Shown: positions 44,262 through 51,772 of the stretch, in pieces
How positions within the stretch are numbered: position 1 is the stretch's first letter
How the letters are laid out: each line of letters begins with the position of its first letter
Assembly (NCBI GenBank): GCA_014802265.1
Contig: JAAVCP010000071.1
Span: 215,648 to 279,647, forward strand
Length of the DNA stretch: 64,000 nucleotides
Origin: Bacteroides sp.
Lineage (GTDB): Bacteria; Bacteroidota; Bacteroidia; Bacteroidales; Muribaculaceae
Direction of reading: 5' to 3'
Position numbers and translations under genes: made by a program
The notes under the pieces: generated by a model
Database searches by the model: none
Seen by the model: the letters and a program-made list of their open reading frames with translations, nothing else
What the model was told of the DNA's origin: nothing

Positions 44262-45599
44262 TCACATATCATCTATAGTATAGAGGCGTGTCTCCACATC
44301 ATAATTACTCAAAACGCTTGTCTTGATGCGCTCCACCTTCTCCATGAAATTCTTATGATCATAATTACGTTTCTGACGTTTCACCTCAGCCACTATTGCT
44401 TCCTTGCCATTTGTCTTGATGCCCACAATATCTATTTCACTTGCCTCCACACCCAACTTTGGCAGCCACCAAGAACCCAATTCCTTGAAGCCACTTTTCT
44501 CAGCAAGTTTTTGCCGGAAATATCGTTCCAATACAGATCCTGAATACGTCGGGTATTGCGCAAGGAGCATAGCAGTCAAATCATCATAGTTATCTAATTC
44601 AACCATTGACCTGTTTCTCTCTATAAATCGGAACCAAAATTGAAAAAATAAATCTGAGATTCTGAATCTGACACTATTCTTTGCCCCCGGTTTTGAGAAT
44701 ATCGGGCGAAATTTAGAGATTATATTATATACTCCTTCCAGTTTTTCCAAATGTCCCCCAATAGGCGTACCCCCTAATGCAGCGGTGATTTCACCTTGAG
44801 AAGTCTTCCCTTCAGAAATAGCCAACAGGATTGAGAAATATGTGCCGTAATCTTTTCCAAACTCTGTTATCAAAAGATTTCGTCCCTCCTCTATAAATGG
44901 AGACATATTTGAAGTGGTGAATCGAAGCATTGATTCTGCATTTACATATTCATTGTCACAGATAAGCTCTATATATTTCGGTACTCCTCCGGTTATAGAG
45001 TAGAGTGCCAAGAGATCTTCATTGGTATAATCCGCATTATAATCCCTTAGAATTTCCTTTATGACACTGATTCGGAAGGGTTTTAGATTAATAATATTGT
45101 CAGCTCTTCCAAAAAGAGGCTCATGGGAGTCTGTAAAAATTTTCTTCATCATTGACAACACACTCCCACTAAGCACAAGATTCATATGAGTTTCCAAGCG
45201 ATAGCTATCCCAAATATTTTGCAGATCACTGAAAAACGATGAATTTATATTTTGAAATTCTTGAAATTCATCAATAACCACCGTAAAATTCATAGTCTTC
45301 GCTAATTCAAAAAGGTGTTTCATAACATCCGTTATCGTCTGCAATCCTTCCGGCACATACACATCAAGTTTAAGACGTATCTCCCGGACAAAATCATTTA
45401 CTAACACCGGCTCCGTTTTACGAGCGGTAAAAAAATAAAGCATAGGCTCCTCTGAATCCTTAAATGCATTTTTTATCAAACTTGTCTTACCAATTCGTCT
45501 CCTACCCGTCAGAACAGTCATTCTTGAGTTATGTTTGAATGAAAGATTTTCTATTCTTTGCAGTTCCGCTATCTCCTTTTCTCTATTATAAAATTTCAT
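44262..45599 (-). CDS. DUF234-type ATPase with PD-(D/E)xK-like C-terminus
   Basis: 445 residues, cytoplasmic. The AAA domain has Walker A TGRRRIGKTS (31-40) and Walker B VVIDEF (D110-E111), the pattern of the archaeal-ATPase/AAA_14 group. A winged-helix-like middle part (about 250-330) leads to the DUF234 domain, in which D390 (EIDIVGI) and E405-V-K407 (IVAEVKR) form a PD-(D/E)xK nuclease-like core. These proteins are common in gut Bacteroidetes and archaea, are often recently transferred and have no agreed function; defence or mobile-DNA roles have been proposed. Its promoter sits in a 59-bp palindrome. Confidence 0.85.
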   Translation of the reverse strand: MKFYNREKEIAELQRIENLSFKHNSRMTVLTGRRRIGKTSLIKNAFKDSEEPMLYFFTARKTEPVLVNDFVREIRLKLDVYVPEGLQTITDVMKHLFELAKTMNFTVVIDEFQEFQNINSSFFSDLQNIWDSYRLETHMNLVLSGSVLSMMKKIFTDSHEPLFGRADNIINLKPFRISVIKEILRDYNADYTNEDLLALYSITGGVPKYIELICDNEYVNAESMLRFTTSNMSPFIEEGRNLLITEFGKDYGTYFSILLAISEGKTSQGEITAALGGTPIGGHLEKLEGVYNIISKFRPIFSKPGAKNSVRFRISDLFFQFWFRFIERNRSMVELDNYDDLTAMLLAQYPTYSGSVLERYFRQKLAEKSGFKELGSWWLPKLGVEASEIDIVGIKTNGKEAIVAEVKRQKRNYDHKNFMEKVERIKTSVLSNYDVETRLYTIDDM

Positions 45600-45613
45600 T
45601 TTATATTTGTATT

Positions 45614-45672
45614 ATTATGTCTATATTTGCAACCACGGTTGAATCAACCGTGGTTGCAAATATAGACATAAT
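45614..45672. repeat. 59-bp near-perfect palindrome in ATPase promoter
   Basis: 29-bp arms (ATTATGTCTATATTTGCAAC and onward) with a 1-base spacer at 45643. Unlike the others it follows no gene; it lies between the divergent ATPase and regulator genes. Each arm carries TATATTTG, and the one in the right arm is the -7 box of the ATPase promoter. Confidence 0.75.
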
Positions 45673-45688
45673 TTCCTAATTACACAAA
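45657..45688 (-). promoter_or_regulatory. Promoter of DUF234-type ATPase
   Basis: On the minus strand TTTG (45688-45685), 20 bases, TATATTTG (45664-45657): a full consensus match. The leader of about 50 bases contains the distal part of the palindrome and can fold as a hairpin. Confidence 0.65.
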
Positions 45689-45754
45689 TCCATTGAATGG
45701 GTACCATAAAAGATATTTAGAAGAGACCAACCTTTCCTTCTTAAACTCATTCGA

Positions 45755-45817
45755 ACTGTTGTTAAACTATTTTTGAACTATATTTAAACTGTTTAAAGCG
45801 TCTACTTAGCGTCTACT
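45755..45817 (+). promoter_or_regulatory. Helically phased repeats upstream of regulator gene
   Basis: Four AACT-led units begin at 45755, 45766, 45777 and 45787, followed by two AGCGTCTACT units (45797, 45808); spacing 11, 11, 10, 10, 11. All six therefore face the same side of the helix. The last two match the operator candidate at 44200-44220. Confidence 0.5.
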
Positions 45818-45853
45818 ATATGACAAAATAGTGATTTACGCAGAAATAATTAG

Positions 45854-45861
45854 TATATTTG
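45854..45861 (+). promoter_or_regulatory. -7 box of regulator gene
   Basis: TATATTTG with no TTTG at the right distance upstream, so this promoter may depend on an activator bound at the repeats 37 bases upstream. The leader is about 50 bases. Confidence 0.45.
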
Positions 45862-45917
45862 CACTTTATTTCATCTACTGCCCTTGAAGCGGCACATGGC
45901 TTGAACCCTTTACTACC

Positions 45918-47624
45918 ATGAGTACACTACGAATAAGCCCACTCATCCCCCTTCTGCTAATAACCTTATTTGTTATGGCAGCTTGTTCTGAACGACAAAG
46001 CAAATACCCTTACAAATGGCAATTAATAGGCGAGCCATTTGATTCCCTAATGGACAGACTCGAATGGCAGTTTAATGATTTTGCCCCATTTGACAGCATT
46101 GAAAAAACAATTTTCCAACTGGAGAACTCAGTGAAAGAAATATCCAAAGAAAGGGAAACGGTTGCCCAATCGCGTGTTCTTTATTGGCAAGCCCGCTATC
46201 TGCAACGCCGGCAGATAATAGACTCGGCACTGTTCACTTTAAAGAAGGCGTTGAGCCTTAATGATTCCATAAAATTCCGTTATGACAGATTAAGAATGTT
46301 TTCACTATGGTATACGTCCAACGATTCAACAGATGGAGCGGCACAATACCGCCATTTTGAGGAAGCAATGGATTATGCTTCATCTGTAGGAGATATTCCT
46401 TATCAAGGACATACAGCAATAAATATGGGAAACCTATTAAATGCGATTGGAGAAAATAAAAAGGCTCTTCATTATCTCTCACTTGCTGACTCACTTTATT
46501 CTATAGCCGGCTTCACGAAAATAGTTGTCAAAAACGGTATTAACGTCGCAAGGGTACTTAGCGATGCCGGTGAAAGAGAACGAGGTGATTCCATCCTGAA
46601 AACGTTATTAAATAACCCGATATTGGAGGATGACACAATAGCCATAAATACTGTTTCACGAAATCTTTGGGCATCGACCCATGAAAAACCATATTTATTA
46701 ACTGCTTATAATCAGATAAAAGACTCTCCTAATTATAGGCATCTGAGAGGATTTTACAGAGGACTGCTTGCTCTCCAGAACTATTGGGAAGAAAATTACG
46801 ACTCCACTTTATATTATTCAGATCTTGCACTGGCTGACCTACCTTTTGTGACCGATTACAATCATAAAGCCATTATATGGTTTAATATCGGACTGGCTAA
46901 TATGATTAAGAATCAGCCTGACAGCGCATTGATTTGCAGAATCAGATATGAAAATTACATTGATTCGGTTCAGATCGGTAGACATGCCACCGAAGTGCTC
47001 CGTCTGAGTGCATTACATGAAATGGGAATTAAGGAAGCAGAATATACTGCCTCAATCTATAGGCGCAACATGATTCTGGTGATTGTCGGAATAGTGCTTG
47101 TAGCCACATCCATCATCACCTGGTTACTCATAAACCGGCGCAATATGCGTCACAGGATAGAAGCAATGAAGAATGAACTCGAATTAGAAAAGGCTAAGAG
47201 AAAAATTGCTGCTACAACTTTATCAATTGAGGAAAAAGATAATATGCTTACCGCTATTCGTTCTGAGCTTTCCGAAATGCGGCAGGAAGGAGAGATTAAG
47301 GAAGGGAGTGCGCGTAAATTAGAATCTACCATTAAAAGCCATCTTCTCGAAAGTGAAAACGAGGAGACATTCCGCGAGATGTTTGATGTGGTCAACCCGA
47401 AATTTACGGAACGGTTGCGTGAACGCTGCCCTGAGCTTGCTGACAGTTATATAAAGTTAGCATGTTACATGCTAATGGAATTAGACAACAAGCGCATTGC
47501 CTCATTAATGATGATTAAGCCGGAATCTGTAAGACAAGCCCGATGGCGACTGAGCCAACGACTTAAGCTGCCCGAAAATGAGACTTTGGAATCCTTCTTA
47601 CGCTCCTTAAATAATGATTTCTGA
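45918..47624 (+). CDS. Membrane-anchored TPR regulator with cytoplasmic HTH-like domain
   Basis: 568 residues. The N-terminus has a lipobox-like VMAAC (C23); TPR-like helices fill 40-375 on the outer side; one membrane helix at 385-406 (MILVIVGIVLVATSIITWLL) leads to a coiled coil (410-470) and a C-terminal helical domain (about 495-565: YMLMELDNKRIASLMMIKPESVRQARWRLSQRL), which resembles the LuxR-type helix-turn-helix. This layout is known from Bacteroidales regulators that sense an envelope signal and bind DNA while in the membrane. Repeats upstream that recur near 44200 make autoregulation and control of the secreted protein plausible. HTH call moderately sure. Confidence 0.75.
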   Translation: MSTLRISPLIPLLLITLFVMAACSERQSKYPYKWQLIGEPFDSLMDRLEWQFNDFAPFDSIEKTIFQLENSVKEISKERETVAQSRVLYWQARYLQRRQIIDSALFTLKKALSLNDSIKFRYDRLRMFSLWYTSNDSTDGAAQYRHFEEAMDYASSVGDIPYQGHTAINMGNLLNAIGENKKALHYLSLADSLYSIAGFTKIVVKNGINVARVLSDAGERERGDSILKTLLNNPILEDDTIAINTVSRNLWASTHEKPYLLTAYNQIKDSPNYRHLRGFYRGLLALQNYWEENYDSTLYYSDLALADLPFVTDYNHKAIIWFNIGLANMIKNQPDSALICRIRYENYIDSVQIGRHATEVLRLSALHEMGIKEAEYTASIYRRNMILVIVGIVLVATSIITWLLINRRNMRHRIEAMKNELELEKAKRKIAATTLSIEEKDNMLTAIRSELSEMRQEGEIKEGSARKLESTIKSHLLESENEETFREMFDVVNPKFTERLRERCPELADSYIKLACYMLMELDNKRIASLMMIKPESVRQARWRLSQRLKLPENETLESFLRSLNNDF

Positions 47625-47793
47625 TATAAGTAGCTTTTTTCAGAGTCATAGTTACGACATAAACATGGTGTAACATTTCATAGAACCTTTATACACTTCT
47701 TTACGTTTAACTTAAAACAACCTTACTAATACCATACAAGGGTGTGTCAAATTGATATAACCCTTTAATTGAAAACTTAAAACATATTCTATT

Positions 47794-49092
47794 ATGATTC
47801 TACAACTACTTATAGTATTGGCAGCTATCATTGTTGGAGCCCGTCTTGGAGGTATAGGTCTCGGTGTCATGGGTGGGGTCGGCATGGCAATACTTGTATT
47901 TATTTTCGGACTTGAACCCACCTCTCCCCCAATTGATGTCATGTTAATGATCGCAGCAGTTATTTCAGCGGCAGCAGCAATGCAGGCTGCCGGCGGTCTT
48001 GATTACCTTGTTGGACTTGCCGAGAAACTTCTGCGCAAGAATCCTTCTCAGGTGACAATCATCAGTCCTCTCGTGACTTATTTTTTCACATTTGTTGCAG
48101 GCACAGGGCATGTTGCCTATTCAGTACTACCGGTAATTGCCGAAGTAGCCCGCGAAACTAAAATTCGTCCGGAACGCCCACTTGGCATCGCCGTTATCGC
48201 ATCGCAGCAGGCAATTACGGCAAGTCCGATTTCCGCCGCGACAGTTGCCCTACTTGGAATGCTCACATTTGCCGATATTACACTTTTTGATATTCTGAAA
48301 ATTTCTATCCCGGCAACATTGATGGGTGTGCTTGTCGGAGCATTCTGCTCAAAAAAAGTTGGCAAAGAACTCCTTGATGATCCTGAATACCAGCGTCGAG
48401 TAAAAGAAGGCATGATAGAAGAGAACGACAAACCTATCAACAAAGTTAAAAATGTGGGCAGAGCAAAACTTTCAGTCATCTTGTTTCTTGTCTCTACGGT
48501 GCTTATCGTATTGTTCGGTTCAATACCTGCAATGCGTCCCTCTTTCAATGGCACACCGGTGGATATGCCTGCCATCATTGAGATTCTGATGCTCAGTACT
48601 TGTGCAATTATTCTTCTTGCAACAAAGACCAACGGTATCATTCCCACCCAAGGAAGTGTATTCATCGCCGGTATGCAAGCAGTGATAGCAATCTTTGGCA
48701 TTGCCTGGATGGGCGATACCTTTATCAACGGCAATCTTGCAGAAATCACAGGACCCATTGAAGGGATAGTACGTCACTGGCCCTGGCTATTCGCCATTGC
48801 CCTCTTTGTGATGTCAATACTACTCTACAGCCAGGCTGCCACTGTGAGAGCAATCGTTCCTCTCGGCATTGCCCTCGGTATGAATCCCATGATGCTTATA
48901 GCTCTTTTCCCGGCGGTAAACGGATATTTCTTTATTCCCAATTACCCCACCATCGTAGCGGCAATCAACTTTGACCGGACCGGAACAACCCATATCGGGA
49001 AATGGATTCTTAATCACTCCTTCATGATGCCGGGTATGGTGGCAACAATTGTGGCAATAGCAACCGGACTCCTCCTTATACATATTTATTAA
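47794..49092 (+). CDS. dcuB: Anaerobic C4-dicarboxylate exchanger, Dcu family
   Basis: 432 residues, 10-12 membrane helices throughout. The N-terminal 'ARLGGIGLGVMGGVGMAILVFIFGLEP' and 'GTGHVAYSVLPVIAEVA ... RPERPLGIAVIASQQAITASPISAATV' are hallmarks of the DcuA/DcuB family, which swaps external fumarate, malate or aspartate for succinate during anaerobic growth. I name it dcuB as the Bacteroidales usage, but DcuA cannot be excluded. A porin gene follows by 94 bases. Upstream, 47625-47793 shows an AAGGGT/ACCCTT hairpin but no consensus promoter. Confidence 0.9.
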   Translation: MILQLLIVLAAIIVGARLGGIGLGVMGGVGMAILVFIFGLEPTSPPIDVMLMIAAVISAAAAMQAAGGLDYLVGLAEKLLRKNPSQVTIISPLVTYFFTFVAGTGHVAYSVLPVIAEVARETKIRPERPLGIAVIASQQAITASPISAATVALLGMLTFADITLFDILKISIPATLMGVLVGAFCSKKVGKELLDDPEYQRRVKEGMIEENDKPINKVKNVGRAKLSVILFLVSTVLIVLFGSIPAMRPSFNGTPVDMPAIIEILMLSTCAIILLATKTNGIIPTQGSVFIAGMQAVIAIFGIAWMGDTFINGNLAEITGPIEGIVRHWPWLFAIALFVMSILLYSQAATVRAIVPLGIALGMNPMMLIALFPAVNGYFFIPNYPTIVAAINFDRTGTTHIGKWILNHSFMMPGMVATIVAIATGLLLIHIY

Positions 49093-49186
49093 TATGAAGC
49101 GTTCTAAATCCATAAAATCACTCGGAGTTCTCACCTCACCCTGAGAACTCCGGAATCTCCCTAATCTCCTAAAATTATTGACACGT

Positions 49187-50350
49187 ATGAAATATCTATC
49201 CTTCACCTTATCAACGATTCTTTTTCCGCTTATCTCCGTTGCTCAGACTCAGGACAGACAATCGGTTACACCCGATGAAAAAAGCCTTTTCGAAGAAGTG
49301 ACCAACATAAAGAAGAAGACTGACAAATTCAATCTTTATCTTAATATGCATGCTGATTTTGATACGGAATTCATTGATACACATTTTAAGGAGGGTAAAT
49401 TCCAGATGCGTCAACTCAGACTTGAAATGAAAGGACAGATCAATGACTGGCTCAGCTACCGCTATCGCCAACGTCTTAATGCCGGCGACAACCCCAAAGG
49501 TTATCGCGACAATATCCTTAAAAGCATTGATTATTGCATGGTCGGCGTTAGAGTTGATAAAGTCACTTTCTATCTTGGGAAACAATGTGCCGCCTACGGT
49601 GGGATAGAATTTGACCTTAACCCTATCGAAATCTACCAATATTCGGACATGATAGGGTCAGCAAATAATTTCAACACCGGTGTAAATGTATCGTATAATA
49701 TTACACCCAAACAGCAATTGCAGTTTCAGGTCCTTAATTCTTATACAGGGAGCGTGGAAGATGAATATGGTAATTACCAACGAGCCAAACTGCCGTTGCT
49801 ATACACCATAAACTGGAATGCTAATTTCAACAATACCTATAAACCCCGTTGGTCAGCCTCTGTAATGAATCAGACCAAAGGGGAGCACCTGTATTATTTT
49901 GCTGCCGGAAACGAATTTAACTTTACCGATAAGTTTGGAGCATACGTTGACTGGATGTATTCTATCGAGGGTGTTGACCGAAGAGGAATTATATCAGATA
50001 TCGTAGCAAAAGATGCTGACAGACGCGCTTCAAAAGTGGACTATATGTCGTTTGTGGTCCATCTTAACTATCGTTTTCATCCCTCTTGGAACATATTTAC
50101 TAAGGGAATGATAGAAAATGAAGGTGTTTACAAGACCCATGACAATATACGGAAAGGGAATTACCGAACTGCATGGGGATATGTGGCAGGTGTAGAGTAT
50201 TATCCTTTCAAAGACCGCTCACTTCATTTCTTTGCAGCCTATGTCGGGCGCGATTATAAATACACAGCTCTTGCAAAAGCCTATGGTTGCCAGGACTACA
50301 ACACAAGCAGAGTTGCTGTAGGATTTATCTGGCAGATGCCTGTGTTTTGA
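49187..50350 (+). CDS. Outer-membrane porin, porin O/P-like
   Basis: 387 residues from the ATG at 49187 (a TTG at 49178 adds three residues without benefit). A signal peptide ends at SVAQ (about 18). A short coiled segment (25-45) typical of OprO/P-like porins of Bacteroidales is followed by repeated amphipathic strands and ends in the aromatic strand GFIWQMPVF. It should form a 16-strand channel. Its position behind the dicarboxylate exchanger suggests it lets C4-dicarboxylates through the outer membrane, an inference from context only. Confidence 0.8.
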   Translation: MKYLSFTLSTILFPLISVAQTQDRQSVTPDEKSLFEEVTNIKKKTDKFNLYLNMHADFDTEFIDTHFKEGKFQMRQLRLEMKGQINDWLSYRYRQRLNAGDNPKGYRDNILKSIDYCMVGVRVDKVTFYLGKQCAAYGGIEFDLNPIEIYQYSDMIGSANNFNTGVNVSYNITPKQQLQFQVLNSYTGSVEDEYGNYQRAKLPLLYTINWNANFNNTYKPRWSASVMNQTKGEHLYYFAAGNEFNFTDKFGAYVDWMYSIEGVDRRGIISDIVAKDADRRASKVDYMSFVVHLNYRFHPSWNIFTKGMIENEGVYKTHDNIRKGNYRTAWGYVAGVEYYPFKDRSLHFFAAYVGRDYKYTALAKAYGCQDYNTSRVAVGFIWQMPVF

Positions 50351-50361
50351 AGACATGCAAC

Positions 50362-50404
50362 AAAAAGCCGGGATTTTCCGTTTTTTAGGAAAGTCCCGGC
50401 TTTT
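50362..50404 (+). terminator. Terminator of dcuB-porin unit
   Basis: An 18-bp stem with one G-U-type mismatch (AAAAGCCGGGATTTTCC and complement), loop of nine, ending in TTTT. Confidence 0.85.
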
Positions 50405-50442
50405 CTATATTGCCCGGGCAATCACAAAATAATAAATTTCCA

Positions 50443-51228
50443 ATGAATAATAAACCAATCACAGATAAACGCCCTCTCATACTTGTGAGTAATGATGACG
50501 GAATCACTGCAAATGGTGTTCATGAACTCGTGGACTGTCTCGTTAAGTTTGGTGATGTCGTGACTGTCTGCCCGGATGCGCCCCGTTCTGGACAGTCAAT
50601 GGCAATCACAGTCAATACTCCTTTACGCATAGATCGTCTTGATGACTTCCAGGGAGCTAAAATGTATAAGATAAACGGTACACCTGTTGACTGCATAAAG
50701 CTGGCAATGTATGCAGTGCTTGACCGTAAGCCGGATCTTGTGGTCTCCGGTATCAATCATGGCTCAAATGCAGCTATCAATGTAGTGTATTCCGGCACTA
50801 TGGGAGCAGCTTTCGAGGGATGTGCTTTAGGAGTGCCGTCAATTGCCTTCTCCCTTACAAGTCATGATCCTGATGCCGACATGAAACGTTGCATTCCGTT
50901 TGTGGAGAAACTTGTAAGCGGTGTGCTTGAGCATGGTTTGCCGGAAGGCGTGTGCCTCAACGTAAATATCCCTGCAAAGGGAGCGGCTCCTGAAGAGATG
51001 CGACTCACTAAAGGATGTAAAGGGAAATGGACAGATGAATATCAGGAATACACTGATCCGCAAGGAAAAAAATTTTGGTGGCTGACAGGATCATTCGAAA
51101 ATGACGAGCCAAATAATGAAGACACTGACGAATGGTGTCTTGCTCACGGCATAGTCTCGGTAGTGCCTACACTTCTCTACCGCACTGCCATTGACCTTTC
51201 ATCCCTTGAATGGATTGAAAAACAATGA
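50443..51228 (+). CDS. surE: 5'/3'-nucleotidase SurE
   Basis: 261 residues from the ATG at 50443; a longer frame from a TTG at 50410 would start within 10 bases of the terminator. The metal-binding ILVSNDDG (13-20, D18-D19), 'VCPDAPRSGQSM', INGTPVDCIK and 'GINHGSNAA' are SurE signatures. The enzyme removes phosphate from nucleoside monophosphates and short polyphosphates in the cytoplasm. The 544-base gap after it is described in the next entries; 51229-51349 shows only A/T-rich sequence. Confidence 0.95.
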   Translation: MNNKPITDKRPLILVSNDDGITANGVHELVDCLVKFGDVVTVCPDAPRSGQSMAITVNTPLRIDRLDDFQGAKMYKINGTPVDCIKLAMYAVLDRKPDLVVSGINHGSNAAINVVYSGTMGAAFEGCALGVPSIAFSLTSHDPDADMKRCIPFVEKLVSGVLEHGLPEGVCLNVNIPAKGAAPEEMRLTKGCKGKWTDEYQEYTDPQGKKFWWLTGSFENDEPNNEDTDEWCLAHGIVSVVPTLLYRTAIDLSSLEWIEKQ

Positions 51229-51447
51229 TTTTTCAAAATTCAATAGAATTTTAGAGAATATTTAGGGTACATTCTTAACATTTTCAATAAAATCTCCGAT
51301 TTTAACTAAATTTTATCTAAAAATTTTATGAATGTATCTAATTATTTGTTAATTTTGCATGTTATTTCAACCAAACGACATTAAATTAAGTCATCTTTTT
51401 AACAAAGTGGCGTAATTTTAAATTGTGTTGAGACACATAAATCTCCA

Positions 51448-51507
51448 TTTGGGGGCATACCATGTTCTGCTAATTTAGTGAGCGTCGGCTCCCGCAGATT
51501 CCCCAAA
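51448..51507 (+). ncRNA. Structured intergenic hairpin, ncRNA candidate
   Basis: TTTGGGG (51448) pairs with CCCCAAA (51501), TCTGC (51466) with GCAGA (51494), and GAGC (51480) with GCTC (51488) around a GTCG loop, giving a rod with internal bulges. A TAATTTTG box at 51350-51357 could start a transcript, and a T-run terminator at 51664-51699 could end it. The -33 element is poor. Strand is inferred from box and terminator. Confidence 0.4.
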
Positions 51508-51663
51508 ACAAAAGCAAGTAAAATAGGATAGAAAATTCTTCTCATAAGACCAATTAATCGTTTCATTGACAATTTTATTGTTGCATTAGTAAAGTTATGG
51601 ATTAATAGTTAAAATTAGGATTAGGACCAACAACGCTTCGCGATGTGTTTCGAGTGGCGTTGG

Positions 51664-51699
51664 AAAAAAGAGGAGCGTAGTGATATGCGCCTCTTTTTT
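51664..51699 (+). terminator. Terminator before murF-alr
   Basis: A 12-bp stem with a 2-base bulge (AAAAAAGAG..GCG/CGCCTCTTTTTT). A CAACGC/GCGTTG hairpin (51631-51662) lies directly ahead of it. Confidence 0.7.
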
Positions 51700-51711
51700 A
51701 TTTTTAGTGAG

Positions 51712-51743
51712 TTTGCACATGTCAGAGAAATGGTGTAATTTTG
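51712..51743 (+). promoter_or_regulatory. Promoter of murF-alr
   Basis: TTTG (51712-51715), 20 bases, TAATTTTG (51736-51743): a full consensus match. The leader is about 25 bases. Confidence 0.75.
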
Positions 51744-51772
51744 AATTTAATTTATTTAATCTACTCTTGTAA

